The notes beneath the pieces were generated by a model. That model had not been told where the DNA came from. It did not search any database and saw only the letters and a list, made by a program, of their open reading frames with translations. A DNA stretch of 13,223 bases, taken from an uncultured Campylobacter sp. (GTDB lineage: Bacteria; Campylobacterota; Campylobacteria; Campylobacterales; Campylobacteraceae). How positions within the stretch are numbered: the first letter of the stretch is position 1; every line of letters starts with the position of its first letter. Of this stretch, positions 7,425 to 13,223 are shown in pieces. The translations under genes were made by a program, and so were the position numbers. The DNA lies in NCBI RefSeq assembly GCF_937996225.1, contig NZ_CALKTC010000064.1:1-13223 (forward strand), read 5' to 3'.

Positions 7425-8342
7425 TTAAAATCCTATTTTTATCCAATTACTATCAAATTGTGATCTGTTATTTTGCTCGAAGTCAAAATCGCTCATATAC
7501 TCTATTTTTTCGATCTCTTGCGCGTATCTAGTAAGTTTAGCTTTTAATCTAGAAAAATCAATCGTAAAATCATTTATACTTCTTATCTCCACATCTTCTT
7601 TGCTACTATTTATAGCCACACAGTTATTTAAATCTCCAGCAAAAGTATCATTTTTATATGTAATTACTAGCATAAACCTAGGCATTTGACCCATTTTCGT
7701 GCGAGTAATTAAATTTTTAGTCCCGCTCCAGAGCGCGCCTAAAATCACTTTCACATCATCTTCGCTCAAATTCGTAATCTTTGCACTATGATTATCCACT
7801 ATTCCGTAAGTTGCAAACATTGCATAATTTAAAAAATCTTCTTCCCTAAACGTTTTATTCGCCTTATCGCTACCGCTTGCAAACGCGCCGGTGCCTTTTA
7901 TATGCTCTACCGCAACTCTATGAAGCGATCTGCTCATTCTAAACTGAATGGGTCCGACAAATTGAATTCCTGCTGTTTTTATGCCTTCTTTTTTCATCTC
8001 GTCTTTATCCGATATTGGCAAAACTCCACCAAATGCGCGAATATCAATAAATTTAGATAAAATTTCTTTTTCTATCTCGATTTTTTCTTGCTTTACATTA
8101 ATCACTTCACGTATTGCGCTTTTGCAATCTAATACATTTTCATCTCTTTTATACTCTTTAATAAAAATCGTACTTTCGTCTTTTTTCATAATTTCATCTC
8201 TAATTGTTCGCTTTATACGTACATCAGTAACTTCTGCTATACCTGTCTCATCGTCTATCCTAGGAGCGTTATCTCTTAGCATATCGCCGTTTGGATTAAA
8301 ATTTTCGCCGTCCCAAAGAAATAGAATTTCTTTCTTTTTCAT
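7425..8342 (-). CDS. cas7: Cas7, Csh2-type Cascade backbone
   Basis: This 305-residue protein is the multi-copy backbone subunit that coats the crRNA spacer. The opening EILFLWDGENFNPNGD and the DVRIKRTIRDEI segment are typical of Csh2 (Cas7b). The mid-protein HIKGTGAFASGSD and the later KITNLSEDDVKVIL and RTKMGQMPRFMLVITY match the conserved parts of the family. Length is usual. The ATG overlaps the cas8b stop by one base (TAATG), and its own stop abuts the cas5 start, so the three are probably translated as a coupled set. A plus-strand ORF over its 5' part (7981-8370) is a shadow. Confidence 0.96.
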   Translation of the reverse strand: MKKKEILFLWDGENFNPNGDMLRDNAPRIDDETGIAEVTDVRIKRTIRDEIMKKDESTIFIKEYKRDENVLDCKSAIREVINVKQEKIEIEKEILSKFIDIRAFGGVLPISDKDEMKKEGIKTAGIQFVGPIQFRMSRSLHRVAVEHIKGTGAFASGSDKANKTFREEDFLNYAMFATYGIVDNHSAKITNLSEDDVKVILGALWSGTKNLITRTKMGQMPRFMLVITYKNDTFAGDLNNCVAINSSKEDVEIRSINDFTIDFSRLKAKLTRYAQEIEKIEYMSDFDFEQNNRSQFDSNWIKIGF

Positions 8343-8773
8343 TACTCGTCTCCTTGAGTGTTATCTTTAATATATTTCGTAAAATCACTTCCGCCCATAG
8401 CAAAAGCTAGCGTTACATAAGCGCTCTTAACCCGCTTTTGAGATAAAAACGCACTTGGTAAAATTCCGATCAAAATATCGCGCATGATTTCTATATTAGC
8501 ACTTCTTTTTCCTCGCGATACATTGGAGAGTTTTTTGTTAGTTTCATCGCACTTAGTCCAAATCCGTTCTAAAAGCTCTTTCGTAATTAGTCCGGCATTA
8601 TTCAGCCATTTTTCAAATGAACTATTTTTGCTAATAGCAAATTGGCGATTTATCAACCCTGCAGACATCATTCCTAGCAAATATGCGCTCTGCAACACTT
8701 CATTATCTTTTAGAAATTCGCTATTTTTCAAAATAGAGCTTATTAGCTCTTTTTTATCGCTTAAGCTTTGCAA
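8342..8773 (-). CDS. cas11b: Predicted Cas11b, internal translation product of cas8b
   Basis: Inside cas8b, in frame at codon 455, the minus strand carries AAGGGAGGT (8786-8778) followed four bases later by TTG (8773). The GGAGGT core is an ideal Shine-Dalgarno, and TTG is also the start of cas8b itself. Translation from here gives 143 residues, almost entirely helical in character, which is the size expected for the small subunit Cas11. Type I-B, I-C and I-D systems are known to make Cas11 from an internal start in cas8 or cas10d, and no separate cas11 gene is present here. A nearby in-frame ATG (FFNEMGAL) lacks a ribosome binding site. This is a sequence prediction; expression is not shown. 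Confidence 0.62.
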   Translation of the reverse strand: MQSLSDKKELISSILKNSEFLKDNEVLQSAYLLGMMSAGLINRQFAISKNSSFEKWLNNAGLITKELLERIWTKCDETNKKLSNVSRGKRSANIEIMRDILIGILPSAFLSQKRVKSAYVTLAFAMGGSDFTKYIKDNTQGDE

Positions 8774-10135
8774 ATTAACCTCCCTTGCAAATGATATTTT
8801 TTCATTTAAAGCACCCATTTCATTAAAGAAATTTTGATATTTTTCGATACTTTCTATACTTCTATTTTGATATGTCTTAACGCGATTAAAATAAAATCCC
8901 CATTCTATTTTTGACGCATAGCTAGAGTTAATATTGCCTTTATAAATCAAAGTAGCATATTTTTCCATCATATCGTCCAAATTCATCCTATTTTGCGATA
9001 ATAAAAAATTCATAATGTCGATGTTTTTAAGAAATAAATTTTGCATGTAAATAGTATCATCTTGTTGATCTTTACTATCTTTTCGCCTAATCGCCCTAAT
9101 ATTATATCTACCCATTAAATCGGAAATTTTAGAAATATAAGACGGCAATACATCATCTATTTGCAATAATACATTAACCGCAGCATTGCTTTTTTTATAA
9201 AATAAAATTGTATTTAGTACGGGCATATTTGCTTGTGCTTTAGCTACGAATTCCAACTCGTAATTAATACTTTCTTCGATATTTTGTATGCCTTGCAGAT
9301 CTTTTTTCTTTTCGCTCGGATCTTTTAAAATTTCCACTATTTTTTCTAATAAATTTGCATCATTTACCATTAACGTCGGTAAGACCGCCATTTTATCCCC
9401 GTAAAAATTAAAAGATAATTCCTTATCAATTGCCATAAAACCATTTTTAACCAAATTTGCATTAGCGCCATTTAGAGGTAGTAATCTAACTTTAATGTCT
9501 TGTAAAGCAGTCGGTAGCTCATTTACGGAACAAAATGCCAAATTCGCATCTCCGCCGATACCCATACTATTTGTAAGCATATCATAACCATAAATTTTGG
9601 CAGTTTTACCATTATCGCTATCGCTTAAATGACTCGTAAAAATATTTTTGAAATACGCTGAAATCGGTCTACCCTCCCAAGATAATGCAAAAAAAGTAGC
9701 TACTTTCATGCCCTTTTTCTTAGGCTCTTCTTGTAGAGCTACAATTTCACTTAAAATATCATCAAAAAAGCTCTCGTTTAAGCTAGATAAATCCGTTAAT
9801 ATTTTATCATTTTTGATATCGTCAGGATCGAAGCAAGAGAGCATATTTTTTACGGCTTTTGAAATTCCTTTTATAAATTTAGGAGTATCGTCTTTTACGG
9901 CTTTGCTAATGAATTGGACATTAGGGAACAAATTGCCAGAATTCGCGCCTATGCCAAATCTACAAACTATTAAATCGTCTCTTGAAATATTGTTATTTAC
10001 CGATATTTCTTTGCTTTTAATATCGCAAAGATAAATTTTAATAGCATCGTATTCATAGCTTTTGTTGTTAATTTTAGTTTTTTGTTTGTCGTAAATTTCG
10101 CCGATACTAGAAAAAATTTTAACTATATCGCCCAA
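8342..10135 (-). CDS. cas8b: Cas8b (Csh1-type), Cascade large subunit
   Basis: This 597-residue Csh1-family protein is the large subunit, which reads the PAM and recruits Cas3. Recognition rests on the segment YGYDMLTNSMGIGGDANLAF and its place directly before a Csh2-type cas7 and Cas5b. I see no CxxC zinc ribbon of the kind found in some Csh1 proteins. The start codon is TTG (10135), with AAAGGA seven bases upstream; no ATG lies in a suitable place. The promoter at 10192-10163 would give a leader of about 20 bases. The last 143 codons follow a strong internal ribosome binding site and probably also make Cas11b. The gene is among the most A/T-rich of the window (one sampled line is 18% G+C). 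Confidence 0.93.
   Translation of the reverse strand: MGDIVKIFSSIGEIYDKQKTKINNKSYEYDAIKIYLCDIKSKEISVNNNISRDDLIVCRFGIGANSGNLFPNVQFISKAVKDDTPKFIKGISKAVKNMLSCFDPDDIKNDKILTDLSSLNESFFDDILSEIVALQEEPKKKGMKVATFFALSWEGRPISAYFKNIFTSHLSDSDNGKTAKIYGYDMLTNSMGIGGDANLAFCSVNELPTALQDIKVRLLPLNGANANLVKNGFMAIDKELSFNFYGDKMAVLPTLMVNDANLLEKIVEILKDPSEKKKDLQGIQNIEESINYELEFVAKAQANMPVLNTILFYKKSNAAVNVLLQIDDVLPSYISKISDLMGRYNIRAIRRKDSKDQQDDTIYMQNLFLKNIDIMNFLLSQNRMNLDDMMEKYATLIYKGNINSSYASKIEWGFYFNRVKTYQNRSIESIEKYQNFFNEMGALNEKISFAREVNLQSLSDKKELISSILKNSEFLKDNEVLQSAYLLGMMSAGLINRQFAISKNSSFEKWLNNAGLITKELLERIWTKCDETNKKLSNVSRGKRSANIEIMRDILIGILPSAFLSQKRVKSAYVTLAFAMGGSDFTKYIKDNTQGDE
8778..8786 (-). promoter_or_regulatory. Internal Shine-Dalgarno for Cas11b
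   Basis: AAGGGAGGT lies within the cas8b codons for R-E-V just before codon 455. GGAGGT is complementary to the 16S rRNA anti-SD, and GGAGG lies five bases from the in-frame TTG. It is stronger than the site in front of cas8b itself (AAAGGA), as expected for a subunit needed in more copies than Cas8b. Confidence 0.65.
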
Positions 10136-10162
10136 AATTTATCCTTTCTAAAATTTAGCGCA

Positions 10163-10192
10163 ATTATATCTAAATTAAAATCAATATGTCAA
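10163..10192 (-). promoter_or_regulatory. Promoter of the cas8b-cas1 operon
   Basis: On the minus strand TTGACA (10192-10187) and TATAAT (10168-10163) are separated by 18 bases. Both boxes match the sigma-70 consensus exactly. Transcription would start near 10156, about 20 bases before the cas8b TTG. The -35 box is preceded by a perfect 11-bp palindrome, and it lies in a short tandem repeat (TATTGACATATTGA). The operon can therefore be driven apart from cas6. Confidence 0.85.
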
Positions 10193-10202
10193 TAGTTACT
10201 AT
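10192..10202. promoter_or_regulatory. Palindrome abutting the cas promoter -35 box
   Basis: The 11-bp palindrome ATAGT-T-ACTAT shares its first base with the -35 hexamer of the cas8b promoter. A second, looser dyad of CTATA/TATAG arms lies just upstream (about 10199-10214). The position fits an operator or activator site. In such A/T-rich DNA it could also be chance. Confidence 0.4.
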
Positions 10203-10289
10203 AATTTAATATAGAGAAAGTTTGATTTTTTAAAAATTTTATTATAGAATTGCCATAAAGCAAGCAAATATTCTTTTAGAATTTGAAAT
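10203..10289. other. Intergenic region between cas6 and the cas8b promoter
   Basis: Together with the promoter segment, 154 bases separate cas6 from cas8b. This part is very A/T-rich and contains no ORF. A small ATTCT-AAA-AGAAT inverted repeat follows the cas6 stop but has no T tract next to it, so I do not call a terminator. Read-through from cas6 into cas8b remains possible. Confidence 0.6.
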
Positions 10290-10985
10290 CTATACTTTAA
10301 TATAGTCTTGCTTTACAACCTCCAAAACCCCTACTCCGTAGTTCATACACCCACTTCCAGCGCCCGTGCCAAGGATCAAATTTATTAGTTCTGCATTAGC
10401 TACAATTTTCCATATTGCTTGCCACGCATATACCGGCTCGCGGTTGTTGCCATAATAGAATTTCACAGACTCACCCAGCTTTTGCCACAATAAATTTAAT
10501 TCCATTTCGCCATCATATTTTTGCCCCATAATCGTTTCAAATCGCTGTAAAATATTCGTCTTCATCATCTCTAAATGTCTACTATCTTGCGGCTGCAAAT
10601 AAACCTTATGCCCCAAAAGCCCGCTTACTGCGCACGCCACGTAGCCTTGCACAATAGCTTCGTTCTCGCAGATTTTATGATTTTTCGCTTCGACGGTAGT
10701 TTGCGTAAATAGAATTTCACCCAAGCTTAGCCCGTCTTTTAGCACTGCTAGCGCGATTTTACGTTCAAACTCCGGCTCGCATGAAGCAAATCGCACGCGT
10801 AAGTCCTCTCCTCGCAAGATAAAATCAAACACCGTGCGTTTAAAAATTTTACCGCTTAATTCGTGCCTATATCCTACGTGCTCTGAAGCCGGCAGATAGC
10901 GATAAAGAAAGCCCTGAATCAGCTGCGAGAGAGATTTTGTGATTTTTAGATTTTTAGTTGGTAATTTTGCGTTGATGATTAGCAT
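10290..10985 (-). CDS. cas6: Cas6, pre-crRNA processing endoribonuclease
   Basis: This 231-residue RAMP ribonuclease cuts within each repeat and leaves the 8-nt 5' handle. The N-terminus MLIINAKLPTKNLKI and the glycine-rich loop GTGAGSGCMNYGVG (about 206-219) define the family. H41, in GYRHELSGKIFKRTVFDFIL, is the likely catalytic histidine, with H36 as the alternative. I chose the ATG at 10985 because AAAGGAG lies six bases upstream. The TTG at 11018 would add 11 residues but sits inside a hairpin and has no ribosome binding site. The gene is separated from cas8b by 154 bases and a promoter, and it lies only 72 bases after glyS. It is G+C-rich (one sampled line is 53%), unlike cas8b, cas7, cas5 and cas3. 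Confidence 0.95.
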   Translation of the reverse strand: MLIINAKLPTKNLKITKSLSQLIQGFLYRYLPASEHVGYRHELSGKIFKRTVFDFILRGEDLRVRFASCEPEFERKIALAVLKDGLSLGEILFTQTTVEAKNHKICENEAIVQGYVACAVSGLLGHKVYLQPQDSRHLEMMKTNILQRFETIMGQKYDGEMELNLLWQKLGESVKFYYGNNREPVYAWQAIWKIVANAELINLILGTGAGSGCMNYGVGVLEVVKQDYIKV

Positions 10986-11011
10986 TTGCGCTCCTTTGTG
11001 CGGTAAAATTC

Positions 11012-11039
11012 TGCCCAAGATTCGTGCAAACCTTGGGCA
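11012..11039 (-). terminator. Hairpin between glyS and cas6, terminator or attenuator
   Basis: On the minus strand TGCCCAAGGTT (11039-11029) pairs with AATCTTGGGCA (11022-11012) over 11 bp, with one G-T pair and a six-base loop TGCACG. It is followed by GAATTTTA, only a short T run. The stem is strong enough for a terminator of glyS, but the weak T tract would allow read-through into cas6, which starts 26 bases later. No separate cas6 promoter is evident in the short gap. Confidence 0.55.
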
Positions 11040-11057
11040 AATGAGCTCTAAGTGAAA

Positions 11058-13085
11058 TTAAAATCCTATCTCTTTGATATCGGCAAACTGCAAAAACGCG
11101 CGATAAATTTGCCCGATATTTGCGATACGATTTGCGCGTATCTTGACATCCTGGACGTTTATCATTACGTTATCAAAAAAATCATCAATCACGCCTTTAA
11201 GCCCAAATAGTGAGCGCAGATACCCACTCACGTCGTTTCCGTTGAGCTTAATCGCCCTGAACGCCGCATTTAGCGCACGCTCAGCGTCATGTTCGAATAG
11301 GTTTTCGTCCACCGCGCCTATTTTTTCGTCCTTGATGATATTGGCTAAGCGCTTAAAAGTCGCAAAATTTTCCCCGAAATCTGCTGCTGCTGCGATCTCG
11401 CCCAGCGCCTTTATGGCCTTGCTTAGTAGTAATAGATCGTTTTCGCCGCTTGCGATGCACGCCTTGATCACCGACGGATTTATCTCATCAAAAATACCAT
11501 ATAATCTATCTTTTATAAAATCCAGCAGCTTAGAAATGTCAAATTTCTTATAATTTGGCGCCAGCTTTTGCGCCAGCGCATTCGCATCAAAGCTCAATCC
11601 TTGATTTAGTAAAATTTTAATTAGCCCCGTAGCTGCGCGGCGAAGCGCATACGGATCTTTATTGCCGCTTGGAACTTTATTGATGCTAAAAAGCCCCAGG
11701 AGCGTTTCAAATTTCATCGCTACAGCAATTACGCTACTAAATACACCGCTTGGCAGCTCACTATCCTCGCCGCTAGGCAGATATTGCTCGCGCATCGCGC
11801 GGCATACATGATCTGCCAGTCCAGCGTGTGCAGCATAGTAACTACCCATAATGCCTTGAAGCTCGCTAAATTCGCCCACCATCGTGCTGCTAAGATCTGC
11901 TTTACTAAACATTACGGCATTTTCTATATCCTGCGCAAAATCCTTTTTGCCGATCTCCGCCTCAATCTGCGTAGCATAATCCGCGCTCAGTGCCCTTGCT
12001 ACCGCTAGCTCGCGCACTTGCTTATCATAAACCGAGCCAAGGGCTTGCATATAGGAGATTTGCTTAAGTTTTTCAGGGCTAAATTCCGCTTGCAAATCGC
12101 TCTTCCAAAAAAACATAGCATCGCTTAGGCGCGCGCGTAAAACTTTTTCATTGCCGCGTACTACAAGCTCATCATCATCGGTGATCGCATTACTAACGAC
12201 AACGAAGTGATTGCTTAAGTTTTTATCCTCGAAAACTGGAAAATAGCGCTGATTCTCCTTCATCGAAGTGATAATGACCTCTTTTGGCACGCTTAAAAAA
12301 TCTCGCTCAAAGCTGCCTAGCAGCGCCGTCGGATACTCAGTGATAGCCGTTACTTCATCCAACAACGCAGGATCGACCTCGATCTTAAAGCCATGCTTTT
12401 TCTCGAGCTTTGCAAACTCGCTTAGAATTTTATCTTTTCTTTTTTGCTCGCTTAAAATTACGCCGTTACGCTCCAGCAGTGCAAAATAATCTGCGGCGTC
12501 TTTAAATTTAATCGCTTCATAGCCAAATTTTCGATGCGGAAAAAATGCAGCCACGCTTCGCACGCCATAAATTTCAAAATTTACGTTTTGACCGCCCAAA
12601 ACGCAGGCTATACTTCTTATCGGACGGATAAACTCAAACTTGCCGCTACCCCAGCGCATAGCGCGTCCAAAATTTAGTGATCGTAAAAACTCCTCTATCA
12701 TTTCGCCTAGAATTTCACGACTATCGCGCCCCTTTTGCACCGCAGCGTGGTAGAGCACCTCTTTGCCGCCCACCTGCCGAAATTCCAGCTCGCTTTCGCT
12801 TATGCCGCATTTTTTAGCAAAACTTAGCGCCGCAGGGCTCCACGCGCCGTCTTTGAGCGCGACGGATTTTGGCGCGCCCGTGCTTACGATCTGCGCATCA
12901 TCGCCGCGTTGTGGAAAATCCTCGTGAAATAGCACAAATCTACGCGGGCTAAATTCAAAGCGAAAGTCGCTATTTATACGGTTAGCCTCAAGCACCGCGC
13001 GCCATTTTGGCGCGATATTCGCACGCTCTTTTAAAAACGGGATCGCAGGCAGCTCCTCAACCCCAATCTCAATGAGTAGTTCCAT
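11058..13085 (-). CDS. glyS: Glycyl-tRNA synthetase, beta subunit
   Basis: This 675-residue beta subunit works with GlyQ in the alpha2-beta2 glycyl-tRNA synthetase, which charges tRNA-Gly in the cytoplasm. The N-terminal ELLIEIGVEELP, the FGRAMRWGSGKFEFIRPIRSI segment and the MKENQRYFPVFE segment are family hallmarks. The C-terminal KIRANRIANIGQIYRAF is the DALR-type tRNA-binding end. Length is normal and the frame is intact. The ATG at 13085 has AAGGATAAAG directly upstream. glyQ is not in the window. The gene is a housekeeping marker and shows the host's G+C-rich composition. It overlaps the end of a small upstream ORF by 17 bases. Confidence 0.97.
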   Translation of the reverse strand: MELLIEIGVEELPAIPFLKERANIAPKWRAVLEANRINSDFRFEFSPRRFVLFHEDFPQRGDDAQIVSTGAPKSVALKDGAWSPAALSFAKKCGISESELEFRQVGGKEVLYHAAVQKGRDSREILGEMIEEFLRSLNFGRAMRWGSGKFEFIRPIRSIACVLGGQNVNFEIYGVRSVAAFFPHRKFGYEAIKFKDAADYFALLERNGVILSEQKRKDKILSEFAKLEKKHGFKIEVDPALLDEVTAITEYPTALLGSFERDFLSVPKEVIITSMKENQRYFPVFEDKNLSNHFVVVSNAITDDDELVVRGNEKVLRARLSDAMFFWKSDLQAEFSPEKLKQISYMQALGSVYDKQVRELAVARALSADYATQIEAEIGKKDFAQDIENAVMFSKADLSSTMVGEFSELQGIMGSYYAAHAGLADHVCRAMREQYLPSGEDSELPSGVFSSVIAVAMKFETLLGLFSINKVPSGNKDPYALRRAATGLIKILLNQGLSFDANALAQKLAPNYKKFDISKLLDFIKDRLYGIFDEINPSVIKACIASGENDLLLLSKAIKALGEIAAAADFGENFATFKRLANIIKDEKIGAVDENLFEHDAERALNAAFRAIKLNGNDVSGYLRSLFGLKGVIDDFFDNVMINVQDVKIRANRIANIGQIYRAFLQFADIKEIGF

Positions 13086-13209
13086 CTTTATCCTTTTTTC
13101 GTTGATTTCGTTTTTCGTTTTTCTCCATCATTTCGCGGTTAAATCCTACGATCATAAATATCATAAAAAGCACGAATGCGCCAAGCATCACCGCGTCAAT
13201 TATCTTCAT
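13069..13209 (-). CDS. Small single-span membrane protein, 46 residues
   Basis: An ORF of 46 codons starts at ATG 13209 with GGATA nearby as a possible ribosome binding site. It ends at TGA 17 bases inside glyS. The product begins MKIIDAVMLGAFVLFMIFMI and continues VGFNREMMEKNEKRNQRKK. This gives one hydrophobic segment (about residues 6-23) followed by a strongly basic tail, so the tail would face the cytoplasm. The glyS ribosome binding site lies within its codons, which suggests co-transcription. I do not recognise the family and assign no function. Confidence 0.65.
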   Translation of the reverse strand: MKIIDAVMLGAFVLFMIFMIVGFNREMMEKNEKRNQRKKDKDGTTH

Positions 13210-13223
13210 TTTCTATCCAAATT

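Noticed and set aside
8774..8830. In-frame ATG in cas8b (FFNEMGAL) as the Cas11b start
   Set aside because: No Shine-Dalgarno precedes it, whereas the TTG at 8773 has GGAGGT at ideal spacing.
7981..10034. Plus-strand ORFs of 117-129 codons opposite cas7 and cas8b (7981-8370, 8484-8837, 9648-10034)
   Set aside because: They lie antisense to well-recognised genes, have low-complexity serine-, leucine- and isoleucine-rich products, and show no ribosome binding site or family resemblance.
10986..11018. Longer cas6 with a TTG start at 11018
   Set aside because: The TTG lies in the 3' arm of the glyS-cas6 hairpin and has no ribosome binding site. The ATG at 10985 has AAAGGAG at good spacing and matches the usual Cas6 N-terminus.
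11143..12489. Plus-strand ORFs opposite glyS (11143-11553, 11784-12008, 12268-12489)
   Set aside because: They are shadows of a clear housekeeping gene, and their products resemble no family I know.

Overview
The window comes from a Campylobacter-like member of the Campylobacterota. The support is the style of the proteins, a separate glycyl-tRNA synthetase beta subunit, and A/T-rich intergenic DNA. The host-like genes are richer in G+C than in C. jejuni, which suggests one of the oral or intestinal species of higher GC. The species cannot be fixed from this sequence. Every gene, and the inferred crRNA transcript, reads leftward on the minus strand.

In order of transcription (right to left) the window holds: a 46-codon membrane-protein ORF (13209-13069); glyS (13085-11058); a strong intergenic hairpin; cas6 (10985-10290); a near-consensus promoter (10192-10163); then a tightly packed type I-B operon of cas8b, cas7, cas5 and cas3, followed by cas4, a frameshifted cas2, and cas1 (10135-2744). 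A 390-base non-coding leader (2743-2354) leads into a CRISPR array of 36 repeats and 35 complete spacers. The array runs off the left edge of the window.

The parts make a coherent system. Cas6 cuts the pre-crRNA within each repeat and leaves the 8-nt ATTGAAAC handle. Cas8b, Cas7 and Cas5, plus a probable Cas11b translated from inside cas8b, form Cascade. Cas3 degrades the target. Cas4, Cas1 and Cas2 insert new spacers. The cas2 frame is broken by one extra base near 4007-4008, so spacer acquisition may be switched off unless this is a sequencing error or a recoding event.

The best second-look items are these. (1) The cas2 frameshift. (2) Two spacers that share the same PAM-side end and differ at four bases, all in one codon phase and all synonymous in an open frame, so they target two alleles of one gene. 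(3) An internal GGAGGT/TTG start inside cas8b that would give a 143-residue Cas11b. (4) A block of seven adjacent repeats sharing one substitution, with unmutated repeats on both sides. (5) A sharp change in base composition between the interference genes (cas8b to cas3) and the cas6 and cas1/cas2 genes around them.
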